The notes under the pieces: model-generated
The model's database searches: none
What the model saw: only the letters and a program-made list of their open reading frames with translations
Told to the model about the DNA's origin: nothing
Shown here: piece after piece, positions 8,222 to 14,997 of the stretch
Layout: every line of letters starts with the position of its first letter
Numbering within the stretch: the stretch's first letter is position 1
Program-made: the position numbers and the translations under genes
NCBI GenBank assembly: GCA_035647435.1
Contig: DASRNM010000113.1
Coordinates: forward strand, 1 to 38,353
Reading direction: 5' to 3'
Length of the DNA: 38,353 nt
DNA from: JAAZFZ01 sp035647435
Lineage (GTDB): Bacteria > Bacillota > Clostridia > Oscillospirales > Acutalibacteraceae

Positions 8222-9466
8222 GTGAATTTTAAAGAAAATATTCGAATTGCAATATTCAGTATAAAAACAAATATTTTGCGCTCATTGCTGACGATGTTGG
8301 GTATAATTATCGGTGTTTCATCCGTTATTTCGATAATAACCGTCGGTGATGCAGGGCGTGATTACATTGTTGGAATGATAAGGGAAATGGGCTCAAGTAC
8401 CATTAGCATTTCTGTAAATTCAAGCAATGCTTCTACAACCGAATATATTACAACAGACGATATAAAGGCAATAAAAAACTTAGAAGCGGTTGAGCGTGTT
8501 TCACCCTTTGTTTTGACAATGGGTTCTGCAACAACAACTAAAAAAAGCGGTTTTGCCATTGGTGTGTCGGGAACAACCGATTTTCAAGCTGTAATGTCTG
8601 TCGCAATTGAACATGGTAGATTCTTTACCGAAGAAGAATATATGTCTGCAAGCCGAGTTGCGCTGATTACTGCTCAGAGTGCAAAAGAAATGTTTGGTTA
8701 CAAAAATGCAATCAATCAATTTATTGAATACTCATCTAATGATAAAATAATTAGACTGAAGATTATTGGTATTGTTTCAGAAGGTGGTCTTATGGATGCT
8801 GGCTCAGAAGGCCTCCTTTCGGGTGATTTAATGGGTGGCGGTGACGCACAACAAACGATGTGTATTCTTATTATGCCGTCAACACTGACAGATCAGATTA
8901 TGGGCAGCAAGGGCTATTATGAAATGATATACTTAACCGCATTCTCGGATGACCAACTTGACAGTGCAGGCAATGCAGCAATTAATACATTATATCAACG
9001 CCATGGCAATTTCGGCAGCGGTGCTTATTCCTTGGTGAATATGGCAACTTATATCGATTTGCTTGATGCGGTTATAAAAATACTAACAACCTTTATAGCG
9101 GCTGTTAGTGGAATTTCCCTTATTGTCGGCGGAATAGGAGTTATGAATATAATGCTCGTTTCCGTTACAGAGAGGACAAGAGAAATAGGAATCAGAAAGG
9201 CACTCGGTGCAAAGACCTCGGTAATATTGTTCCAATTCCTCACGGAGTCGATTATTCTGTGCCTGATTGGCGGATTAGTGGGTCTAATTATAGGGTTTGC
9301 AGGTGCTTCTTCAGTTTCAATTTATATGGATATACCTGTAACAATGAAATTTACAACCGTGCTCATAGCTATTGGTTTTTCAAGTGCTATCGGTATTTTC
9401 TTTGGGATATATCCCGCAAGGCGTGCAGCGAAAATGCCTCCGATAGAAGCATTGAGAAGAGATTAA
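8222..9466 (+). CDS. MacB/FtsX-type ABC transporter permease
   Basis: The 414-residue protein has one N-terminal membrane segment (SLLTMLGIIIGVSSVISII), a large extracytoplasmic MacB_PCD-like domain (about residues 45-270), and three C-terminal membrane segments of the FtsX domain. The coupling region GGIGVMNIMLVSVTERTREIGIRKALGA and the C-terminal GIYPARRAAKMPPIEALR are diagnostic of MacB-type permeases. Such permeases are mechanotransmitters powered by a separate ATPase in Gram-positives (YknY in Bacillus), but no ATPase gene is adjacent here. The start is GTG 8222 with GGGGAGG at 8210-8216. A strong terminator follows at once. The substrate is unknown; peptides or antimicrobials are typical for the family. 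Confidence 0.9.
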   Translation: MNFKENIRIAIFSIKTNILRSLLTMLGIIIGVSSVISIITVGDAGRDYIVGMIREMGSSTISISVNSSNASTTEYITTDDIKAIKNLEAVERVSPFVLTMGSATTTKKSGFAIGVSGTTDFQAVMSVAIEHGRFFTEEEYMSASRVALITAQSAKEMFGYKNAINQFIEYSSNDKIIRLKIIGIVSEGGLMDAGSEGLLSGDLMGGGDAQQTMCILIMPSTLTDQIMGSKGYYEMIYLTAFSDDQLDSAGNAAINTLYQRHGNFGSGAYSLVNMATYIDLLDAVIKILTTFIAAVSGISLIVGGIGVMNIMLVSVTERTREIGIRKALGAKTSVILFQFLTESIILCLIGGLVGLIIGFAGASSVSIYMDIPVTMKFTTVLIAIGFSSAIGIFFGIYPARRAAKMPPIEALRRD

Positions 9467-9477
9467 TTTTAACTCTT

Positions 9478-9513
9478 AAAACCGAGCAATCAGTTCAGAT
9501 TGCTCGGTTTTTT
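9478..9513 (+). terminator. Rho-independent terminator after the efflux permease
   Basis: The arm AAAACCGAGCAATC at 9478-9491 pairs perfectly with GATTGCTCGGTTTT at 9498-9511 around a six-base loop. A run of six T closes it at 9508-9513. It lies 11 bases after the permease stop. Confidence 0.93.
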
Positions 9514-9535
9514 ATTGTCAATTTTAATTTAATAC

Positions 9536-9564
9536 TTGACATTGTATGACGAGCATGGTAGATT
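9536..9564 (+). promoter_or_regulatory. SigA-type promoter of the perR-rubrerythrin operon
   Basis: A perfect -35 TTGACA (9536-9541) and TAGATT (9559-9564) are separated by 17 bases. The predicted start point, near 9570, falls inside the PerR-like box. Confidence 0.7.
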
Positions 9565-9577
9565 GTAATCATTGCAA
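9563..9577 (+). promoter_or_regulatory. PerR-like operator (7-1-7 inverted repeat)
   Basis: TTGTAAT-C-ATTGCAA is an interrupted palindrome with the geometry of the Bacillus PerR box (TTATAATnATTATAA), differing from it at three of 14 positions. It overlaps the promoter -10 and predicted transcription start, the correct place for repression. It precedes a gene for a PerR-type regulator, so autoregulation is inferred. Confidence 0.65.
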
Positions 9578-9625
9578 ACATATATCGATTACACATTGAT
9601 TTTGTCTATGAATGGAGGTATAAAA

Positions 9626-10030
9626 GTGAAAAGTGAAATTTTTAATAGTAACATTAAGCCTTCTTATCAAAGGCTCAGAATACATAAATACTTTTCGAAT
9701 AATAGAAATCATCCGACGGTTGAGCAAATCTATACAGACTTAAAGCCCGAAATACCGACTCTTTCAAAAACAACCGTTTACAACACCTTGAATGCATTTG
9801 CTAATGAAAACATAGTCCAAAAGCTTAACATAGAGGACAATGAAATAAGGTATGACATAGATACAACTGACCACGGGCATTTTAAATGCAAAGCGTGCAG
9901 AAAGATTTTTGATTTTAACATAAATCTTGACTGCGTTAAAATTAACGGTTTAAACGATTTTCAGGTTGATAAAAAGAGTGTTTATTTTAAAGGTATTTGT
10001 AGTGAATGCCTTAAAAAAATCAAGCAATAA
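9626..10030 (+). CDS. perR: Fur-family peroxide-type repressor (PerR-like)
   Basis: This 134-residue Fur-family regulator has an N-terminal winged helix with HPTVEQIY and SKTTVYNTLNAF. Its metal residues follow the PerR pattern: His29, Asp77 (RYD), His83 and His85 (DHGH) and Asp96, which align with His37, Asp85, His91, His93 and Asp104 of B. subtilis PerR. The structural zinc site is Cys88/Cys91 and Cys125/Cys128. In PerR the equivalent histidines are oxidised by peroxide. I chose GTG 9626 because GGAGG at 9614-9618 fits it; an upstream extension to 9572 is open but would cover the promoter and operator. Rubredoxin and rubrerythrin genes follow with no terminator, which supports a peroxide/oxygen-stress role. 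Confidence 0.85.
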   Translation: MKSEIFNSNIKPSYQRLRIHKYFSNNRNHPTVEQIYTDLKPEIPTLSKTTVYNTLNAFANENIVQKLNIEDNEIRYDIDTTDHGHFKCKACRKIFDFNINLDCVKINGLNDFQVDKKSVYFKGICSECLKKIKQ

Positions 10031-10060
10031 AGTTAACTAATAATATGAGGGGGTTGAATA

Positions 10061-10732
10061 ATGAGGAAATATGTGTGCATCATTTGTGGTTTTATCTATG
10101 ATGAAGCGGTTGGAATTCCAGAAGCGGGCATTGCTGCAGGCACGAAGTGGGAGGATTTGCCTGAAGACTGGACTTGCCCTTTGTGCGGAGCCACAAAGGA
10201 CGAATTTGAAGAAATGAAAACAGGGCCTGCAAAAGAGGAACAGCCTATTGCTACTGAAGAAGATCATGATGACCATGAGCTGAGAGAGCTAACTTTTGCT
10301 GAAATGGCGGCATTGTGTTCAAACCTGTCAAAGGGTTTTGAAAAACAGTATAAAAGCGAAGAAGCTGAACTGTTCAACAAATTATCTGATTACTACGATG
10401 AAAAATTTGATGAAGCAGAAGGAGAACAACGTGAGGATTTGATGGCGTTAATTGAGCAAGATTTGAACATAGAATATCCTAAAGCCTCTGCAGTTGCAAT
10501 TGATAAAGAGGACAGAGGGGCATTGAGGGCTCTTGTGTGGAGTGAGAAAGTTAGCAAAATGCTGTTGTCACTTATTCGGCGATATGAAAAAGAGCAGGGT
10601 GGCCCCATTGAAAAAACAAACGTATATGTTTGTGAAATATGCGGCTTTGTTTATGTTGGTGACGAGGCTCCCGAAGTGTGTCCTGTATGCAAAGTTCCAA
10701 ACATGAAAATTACACAGGTGAAAAGGAGGTAA
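10061..10732 (+). CDS. Two-headed rubredoxin protein with a helical middle domain
   Basis: The 223-residue protein has an N-terminal rubredoxin (Cys6, Cys9, Cys39, Cys42; WEDLPEDWTCPLCG) and a C-terminal rubrerythrin-type rubredoxin (Cys191, Cys194, Cys207, Cys210; YVCEICGFVYVG). Residues 75-180 are helical and acidic. They resemble a ferritin-like bundle in position and length, but I see no ExxH diiron motif. A likely role is electron transfer to the rubrerythrin encoded next door, inside the cytoplasm. The start is ATG 10061 after GAGGGGG. It lies 30 bases after perR and 4 bases before the next gene, so it is surely in one operon. The rubredoxin ends are certain; the function of the middle is not known. 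Confidence 0.85.
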   Translation: MRKYVCIICGFIYDEAVGIPEAGIAAGTKWEDLPEDWTCPLCGATKDEFEEMKTGPAKEEQPIATEEDHDDHELRELTFAEMAALCSNLSKGFEKQYKSEEAELFNKLSDYYDEKFDEAEGEQREDLMALIEQDLNIEYPKASAVAIDKEDRGALRALVWSEKVSKMLLSLIRRYEKEQGGPIEKTNVYVCEICGFVYVGDEAPEVCPVCKVPNMKITQVKRR

Positions 10733-10736
10733 TGGC

Positions 10737-11912
10737 ATGCACGCAGTTCGAAATATAAGACTATGTACAAAGGATTGTCTTTGTCTTTATGTTTGCCCTA
10801 CCGGGGCAACAAACACAGAAACAGGTCAAATTGATGCAGCAAAGTGTATAAGTGGTTGCCGTGTCTGTGTTGATGCTTGTCCGTCGAATGCAATATCATT
10901 GGTCCCTGATGAATATCCACCACAGCAGAAAAAGGCGGATATAACAAAAAAAGTATTGTTAAACTTAAGTGACAGCAAAACAAAGCAGGAGAGAATTGCT
11001 GATAAAATTGCAAAAGATACGAACAATCCAGTTTTGCGTCAATTTGCACAAGCATTAAAAAAATCAAACAGAATAATGGCGGAGGATATCCTACGTGAGG
11101 CAGGCTATATGCTTCCACAAAGTCAAAATGCTAATGATTTGCTTGTAGCAATCAAAAACAGTGCCAAAGACGATGATTTTCCAACAGAGGCATTGGATAG
11201 ATTGTTAGAAATATATAATAAAAATAATAACAAAAAGGAGAATAAGAGTATGGTTAAATATCGTTGCACAGTTTGTGGTCACATTCATGAAGGGGAGCTT
11301 CCTGAAGACTTTAAATGCCCCGTCTGCAAACAACCCGCTTCGGCGTTTGAAAAAGTTGAAGAGAAAAAAGCAGTAGAAAATAAATATGCCGGCACTAAAA
11401 CTGAAAAAAACCTTATGGAAGGTTTTTCGGGTGAAAGTCAGGCAAGAAACAAATATACATACTTTGCAAGTGTAGCAAAAAGAGAAGGCTATGAGCAGCT
11501 TGCAGAGATATTCCTTAAAACCGCACGTAATGAGCAAGAGCATGCAAGGATATGGCTTGAGGAGCTCGGCCAGATAGGTGATACTGCTGAAAACCTCAAA
11601 CAAGCAGCGGAGGGCGAAAACTACGAATGGACTGATATGTATGACCGTTTTGCCAAGGACGCTGAGGAAGAAGGATTCAAGGAGTTAGCAGCAAAATTCC
11701 GTAGAGTTGGTGCTATCGAAAAAGCACACGAAGAAAGATATCTCGCTTTATTAAACAATATTGAAATGCAAAAGGTGTTTGAGAAGAGCGAAGAAATTAT
11801 GTGGGAATGCCGTGTTTGTGGTCATCTTGTAATTGGTAAAAAAGCACCACAGGTTTGCCCCGTATGTAAATACTCTCAAAGTTACTTTGAAGTAAGAAAA
11901 GAAAACTATTAA
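10737..11912 (+). CDS. Ferredoxin / rubrerythrin fusion protein
   Basis: One open frame of 391 residues joins two modules. Residues 1-60 carry two 4Fe-4S-like cysteine sets: Cys10, 14, 16, 20 (CTKDCLCLYVCP) and Cys37, 41, 44, 48 (CISGCRVCVDACP); about 100 helical residues follow. From Met172 there is a complete rubrerythrin: N-terminal rubredoxin (Cys177, 180, 194, 197), a ferritin-like diiron domain with FSGESQARNKY, NEQEHARIW and IEKAHEERY, and a C-terminal rubredoxin (WECRVCG...CPVCK). Rubrerythrins reduce hydrogen peroxide in anaerobes. Met172 (ATG 11250) has its own AAAAGGAG nine bases upstream, and the linker is AT-rich like an intergenic gap, so a separate 220-residue rubrerythrin may also be made. 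The long start is ATG 10737 with AAAGGAGG upstream. Confidence 0.83.
   Translation: MHAVRNIRLCTKDCLCLYVCPTGATNTETGQIDAAKCISGCRVCVDACPSNAISLVPDEYPPQQKKADITKKVLLNLSDSKTKQERIADKIAKDTNNPVLRQFAQALKKSNRIMAEDILREAGYMLPQSQNANDLLVAIKNSAKDDDFPTEALDRLLEIYNKNNNKKENKSMVKYRCTVCGHIHEGELPEDFKCPVCKQPASAFEKVEEKKAVENKYAGTKTEKNLMEGFSGESQARNKYTYFASVAKREGYEQLAEIFLKTARNEQEHARIWLEELGQIGDTAENLKQAAEGENYEWTDMYDRFAKDAEEEGFKELAAKFRRVGAIEKAHEERYLALLNNIEMQKVFEKSEEIMWECRVCGHLVIGKKAPQVCPVCKYSQSYFEVRKENY
11233..11252 (+). promoter_or_regulatory. Internal ribosome binding site and ATG for a stand-alone rubrerythrin
   Basis: AAAAGGAG (11233-11240) is spaced nine bases from ATG 11250, which is in frame with the fusion gene. The surrounding bases 11205-11249 are AT-rich and encode an Asn/Lys-rich linker, with several stops in another frame. 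This would yield a normal rubrerythrin starting MVKYRCTVCG. Confidence 0.6.
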
Positions 11913-11922
11913 TCCTAACATT

Positions 11923-11959
11923 AAATTGGCAGACATGATTTTATGTCTGCCAATTTTTT
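11923..11959 (+). terminator. Terminator of the perR-rubrerythrin operon
   Basis: AAATTGGCAGACAT (11923-11936) pairs fully with ATGTCTGCCAATTT (11943-11956) around a six-base loop. Six T (11954-11959) follow. It begins ten bases after the rubrerythrin stop. Confidence 0.93.
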
Positions 11960-11978
11960 AATTGCATGTGTGATACAA

Positions 11979-12030
11979 GTAAAAAATCAAACCCCTAAAG
12001 GCTTAATATATAAGGGTTTTAGGGGTTTGA
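11979..12030 (-). terminator. Terminator of tRNA-Pro on the minus strand
   Basis: The arm TCAAACCCCTAAA (11987-11999 on +) pairs with TTTAGGGGTTTGA (12018-12030), with extra pairing in the loop. Read on the - strand it ends in a run of six T (11981-11986 as A on +), so it serves the tRNA gene and faces the + strand terminator next to it. Confidence 0.85.
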
Positions 12031-12055
12031 AACACACATTATTAAATTTTAATTT

Positions 12056-12132
12056 TGGTCGGAGTGTCGGGGTTCGAACCCGAGGCCTCTTGGTCCCGAA
12101 CCAAGCGCGATACCAAACTTCGCCACACCCCG
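12056..12132 (-). tRNA. tRNA-Pro (anticodon CGG)
   Basis: The - strand folds into a full cloverleaf of 77 bases including an encoded CCA end (12056-12058). The acceptor CGGGGTG pairs with CACTCCG (one G-T pair). The anticodon stem CTTGG/CCAAG encloses loop TTCGGGA, so the anticodon is CGG (12096-12098), reading the proline codon CCG. The T arm has GGTTCGAACC. It is a single tRNA with its own promoter and terminator. Confidence 0.96.
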
Positions 12133-12152
12133 ATGTATAGACTACTCGCAAA

Positions 12153-12181
12153 ATTATATAACAACACAGAAGAAAAATCAA
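12153..12181 (-). promoter_or_regulatory. Promoter of tRNA-Pro
   Basis: On the - strand TTGATT (12176-12181) is 17 bases from a perfect TATAAT (12153-12158). The -10 ends 20 bases before the tRNA 5' end. Confidence 0.7.
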
Positions 12182-12314
12182 GCAAATATTGAAAAGATTT
12201 TAAGACTCAAAATTGTGAGACAAGTTTTAGATTAACTTTTACCATAAATATTTTATTGTTACAGAAAAAAGGTTGGGTAAAATATAATAATCAGATATTT
12301 TGGAGATGTTTTAA

Positions 12315-13061
12315 ATGAAAGCATTAATAACTGGAGCAAGCTCCGGGATAGGGCGAGACATTGCAAGAGAATTGAGCAAAACGGGTTGCGAATTGATTCT
12401 TGTTGCACGCAGAGAAAGCAGGCTTGAAGAACTAAAAGCAGAGCTCCCAACAAATGTTGAAATAATCTGCGCGGATATTTCAGATGCTGAAGCTTGCCAA
12501 ACGCTTCACTCAAAAGTAAAAGATAAGAATATCGACATGTTGATAAACAATGCAGGCGTAGGTGTTTTTGGCGATTTTGATAAAACAGACCTTAACGATG
12601 AGCTTAAATTGATTGACACCAATATCCGTGGAACACACATTTTGACCAAACTGTTTTTGATGGATTTCATTGAGAGAAACTATGGATTCATTCTCAATGT
12701 ATCCTCCGCATCTGCGTTTGCACCGGGGCCGAGAATGGCAGCATATTATGCCTCAAAGGCTTATATTTTAAGGCTGTCTCAGGCAATACATGAGGAATTA
12801 AGGCGGTGTGGAAGCAATGTCAGAATAAGCACATTGTGTTGTGGGCCTGTATTAACGGAGTTTGATATCAAGGCAGGGAATGTGTTTAATGTTATGTATT
12901 CAAGCAGTGAAAGAATAGCAAAAGCCGCAGTTGAAGGGATTCAAAAGGCAAAGCTGATAATAATCCCAGAGAAACTTATGAAATTTGCAAAATTTGCAAC
13001 ACGCATTTTGAGCGATAAAATGATACTAAGAATAAGTTACCATATTCAGCGACCAAGCTAA
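12315..13061 (+). CDS. Short-chain dehydrogenase/reductase (SDR family)
   Basis: The 248-residue protein is a classical SDR using NAD(P)H. The cofactor loop TGASSGIG is at residues 6-13, the NNAGVG motif is near 78, and the catalytic triad is readable as Ser in NVSSASAF and Tyr/Lys in YYASK. Arg32/33 after the second strand (LVARRESRL) suggests NADP preference (inference). The start is ATG 12315 after TTTTGGAG. The gene stands alone; TATAAT at 12283-12288 is a plausible -10 without a good -35. Family members include YqjQ/DltE-like enzymes, but the substrate cannot be named from the sequence. Confidence 0.88.
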   Translation: MKALITGASSGIGRDIARELSKTGCELILVARRESRLEELKAELPTNVEIICADISDAEACQTLHSKVKDKNIDMLINNAGVGVFGDFDKTDLNDELKLIDTNIRGTHILTKLFLMDFIERNYGFILNVSSASAFAPGPRMAAYYASKAYILRLSQAIHEELRRCGSNVRISTLCCGPVLTEFDIKAGNVFNVMYSSSERIAKAAVEGIQKAKLIIIPEKLMKFAKFATRILSDKMILRISYHIQRPS

Positions 13062-13064
13062 CAG

Positions 13065-13098
13065 AAAAAAAGGGACGGCATGTAAAACGTGCCGACCC
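13065..13098 (-). terminator. Terminator of trpB on the minus strand
   Basis: GGGACGGCATGT (13072-13083) pairs with ACGTGCCGACCC (13087-13098), with one A-A mismatch and a three-base loop. On the - strand it is followed by seven T (A-run 13065-13071 on +). It lies between the convergent trpB and SDR genes and has no T-run in the + direction. Confidence 0.85.
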
Positions 13099-13109
13099 CG
13101 AAAAACAGA

Positions 13110-14489
13110 CTAATCAATTTTTGGCAGTGACTCAAATGATTTATCTAAATCCTCATCGGTGGGGATGTAGTCTCTCATTGTTTTGTTGTTATATGCATCA
13201 TAAGCTGCCATGTCAAAATACCCTGTGCCTGTGAGCCCAAATAGAATTGTTTTTTCTTCGCCTGTTTCCTTGCACTTCATCGCCTCATCAACGGCAACCT
13301 TAATTGCATGGGCAGATTCAGGCGCAGGCAAAATGCCTTCGCAGCGAGCAAATCTAACTGCTGCATCAAACACTTTTGTCTGCTCAACAGACCTTGCTTC
13401 ATCAAGCAATCCGTCATGATAAAGCTTGCTGAGAATCGGTGACATGCCATGATATCTTAAGCCACCGGAATGGTTTGGCGAAGGCTGGAATTCGCAACCG
13501 AGAGTGTACATTTTTGCAAGGGGCGTAACCTTTCCTGTGTCGCAGAAATCATAAGCGTATTTACCTCGTGTCATTGAAGGGCATGAGGCTGGCTCAACAG
13601 CAATAAAATAAGGGTTCTTTTTGCCTTCAATCTTGTCTTTCATAAACGGTGATATAAGGCCGCCGAGGTTTGAACCGCCACCGGCACAGCCTATTATAAT
13701 ATCAGGGTATTCGCCATACATATCCAATGCCGCCTTGGACTCAAGACCTATTATCGACTGATGAAGTAAAACGTGATTTAGAACAGAGCCGAGCACATAC
13801 TTTGTGTTTGGTTGAGAAACAGCCGCCTCGACTGCCTCCGAAATTGCACAGCCCAAAGAACCGCCAGTGTTAGGAAATTTCTCAAGTATGGAGCGGCCTA
13901 CCTCTGTTGTGTTACTAGGGCTAGGAACTATTTTTCCACCAAAAGTTTCGATAATGTTTTTGCGATATGGTTTTTGATTGCAGCTTGCTTTTACCATATA
14001 AACGGTTAAAGGGAGCTTATAATAAGAACATGCCATTGAAAGCGCTGTGCCCCATTGGCCTGCGCCCGTTTCAGTCGTAAGCCCATCGACACCCTGTTCC
14101 TTGGAATAATAGGCCTGTGCTATTGCGGAGTTTAGCTTATGACTTCCCGAGGTGTTGTTCCCTTCAAATTTGTAATAGATTTTTGCCGGAGTGTTAAGCT
14201 CTTTTTCAAGGCAGTACGCTCTAATAAGAGGGGAGGGGCGACACATTTTATAAAACTCGATAATGCTTTGAGGGATATCAATATACCTTGTTGTGCTGTC
14301 CATTTCCTGACGGGAAAGCTCTTTACAAAAAATCGGGTATAATTCCTCCTCCTTTAGCTCTTTTAGTGTTCCGGGGTTGAGCATTGGTTCTGGTTGCTCT
14401 TTCATATCAGCACGAAGATTATACCACTGTTTCGGAATTAACTCCTCCGGAAGATTAATGCGATAAGGTACATTATTCTTGTTAGACAT
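13110..14489 (-). CDS. trpB: TrpB2-type tryptophan synthase beta chain
   Basis: This 459-residue PLP enzyme belongs to the TrpB2 branch, longer at the N-terminus than the TrpA-partnered TrpB1 (about 400). The PLP lysine is Lys118 in TSGSHKLNSA (TrpB1 has TGAHK), the catalytic glutamate region is ETGAGQWG (about 140-147), and the phosphate loop is GCAGGGSNLGG. TrpB enzymes condense indole and serine to tryptophan. No trpA or other trp gene is nearby, so indole salvage or work with a distant TrpA are both possible. The start is ATG at 14489 with AGGAG nine bases upstream. A T-box leader with a Trp specifier precedes it and a terminator follows. Confidence 0.94.
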   Translation of the reverse strand: MSNKNNVPYRINLPEELIPKQWYNLRADMKEQPEPMLNPGTLKELKEEELYPIFCKELSRQEMDSTTRYIDIPQSIIEFYKMCRPSPLIRAYCLEKELNTPAKIYYKFEGNNTSGSHKLNSAIAQAYYSKEQGVDGLTTETGAGQWGTALSMACSYYKLPLTVYMVKASCNQKPYRKNIIETFGGKIVPSPSNTTEVGRSILEKFPNTGGSLGCAISEAVEAAVSQPNTKYVLGSVLNHVLLHQSIIGLESKAALDMYGEYPDIIIGCAGGGSNLGGLISPFMKDKIEGKKNPYFIAVEPASCPSMTRGKYAYDFCDTGKVTPLAKMYTLGCEFQPSPNHSGGLRYHGMSPILSKLYHDGLLDEARSVEQTKVFDAAVRFARCEGILPAPESAHAIKVAVDEAMKCKETGEEKTILFGLTGTGYFDMAAYDAYNNKTMRDYIPTDEDLDKSFESLPKID

Positions 14490-14555
14490 AACTGTTTCTC
14501 CTTTCGGTTAAAAATGCAGTTAACAGCAAAAACTTGATTTAGAATATCTTTGTAT

Positions 14556-14830
14556 AAAAAATAATCCTTGCCCTTAATGGGACAAGAATTAATCCTGCGG
14601 TACCACCCAAATTGACACATATGTGCCCACTTATTTTGCACACTGTCATGTGCACTTCGTTGATAACGGATGAAGCTCCCGTCAGAAACTACTCGGCAAA
14701 AAGCCTTTCGGTCTGCCCTCATAAGTCCATTCAACACAGTTCAAACTGCCATAATTGCACCACCTATGGCTCTCTAAAAGCTGATTGCTGTGTCTACTCC
14801 TCTTAATCATCGGTTTTGCTTATTAACTTA
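14556..14830 (-). promoter_or_regulatory. T-box leader (tRNA-Trp responsive) of trpB
   Basis: Read on the - strand, the leader contains stem I elements (AGAGGAGTAGA and AGAGAGCC near its start), a specifier-loop segment GAATGGAC with UGG (Trp) at 14727-14729, the invariant T-box GGGTGGTACCGCAG (14595-14608), and a terminator, CTTGTCCC/GGGCAAG with further pairing, then six T (14556-14561). Uncharged tRNA-Trp is expected to bind specifier and T-box and let transcription continue into trpB. The specifier fits the product of the gene exactly. Confidence 0.92.
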
Positions 14831-14836
14831 GCTTGC

Positions 14837-14865
14837 ATTATAAAACGAATAAGCATTTTTGTCAA
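14837..14865 (-). promoter_or_regulatory. Consensus promoter of the T-box/trpB unit
   Basis: On the - strand TTGACA (14860-14865) and TATAAT (14837-14842) are both perfect and 17 bases apart. Such a strong promoter fits control by attenuation downstream. Confidence 0.9.
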
Positions 14866-14941
14866 CATTTTTTAAACTTATAAAATATAATTATAATTTA
14901 AAATTAAATTATGCGTTTTAAGTGTTAAAATTCACAATGTG

Positions 14942-14971
14942 TTAACGCATTTTATTCAATTATGGTATAAA
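14942..14971 (+). promoter_or_regulatory. Probable promoter of the DUF5685 unit
   Basis: TTAACG (14942-14947) is 18 bases from TATAAA (14966-14971), which has the extended -10 form TGG-TATAAA. It lies in the AT-rich gap divergent from the trpB promoter. An inverted repeat (ATGCGTT 14911-14917, AACGCAT 14944-14950) overlaps the -35. Confidence 0.5.
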
Positions 14972-14997
14972 CTGTTATTAAACAAAGGGGTGAGGGC

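Noticed and set aside
11943..12181. Open frames on both strands covering 11943-12140 and 11987-12181
   Set aside because: They cover the terminators and the tRNA-Pro gene and have no ribosome site; they are by-products of RNA structure.
12256..12288. Promoter TTGTTA with TATAAT before the SDR gene
   Set aside because: The spacing is 21 bases; only the -10 looks good, so it was mentioned with the gene and not listed as a promoter.
14438..14806. Open frames within the region before trpB
   Set aside because: They lie in the T-box leader, which explains the conserved sequence; no protein similarity or ribosome site.
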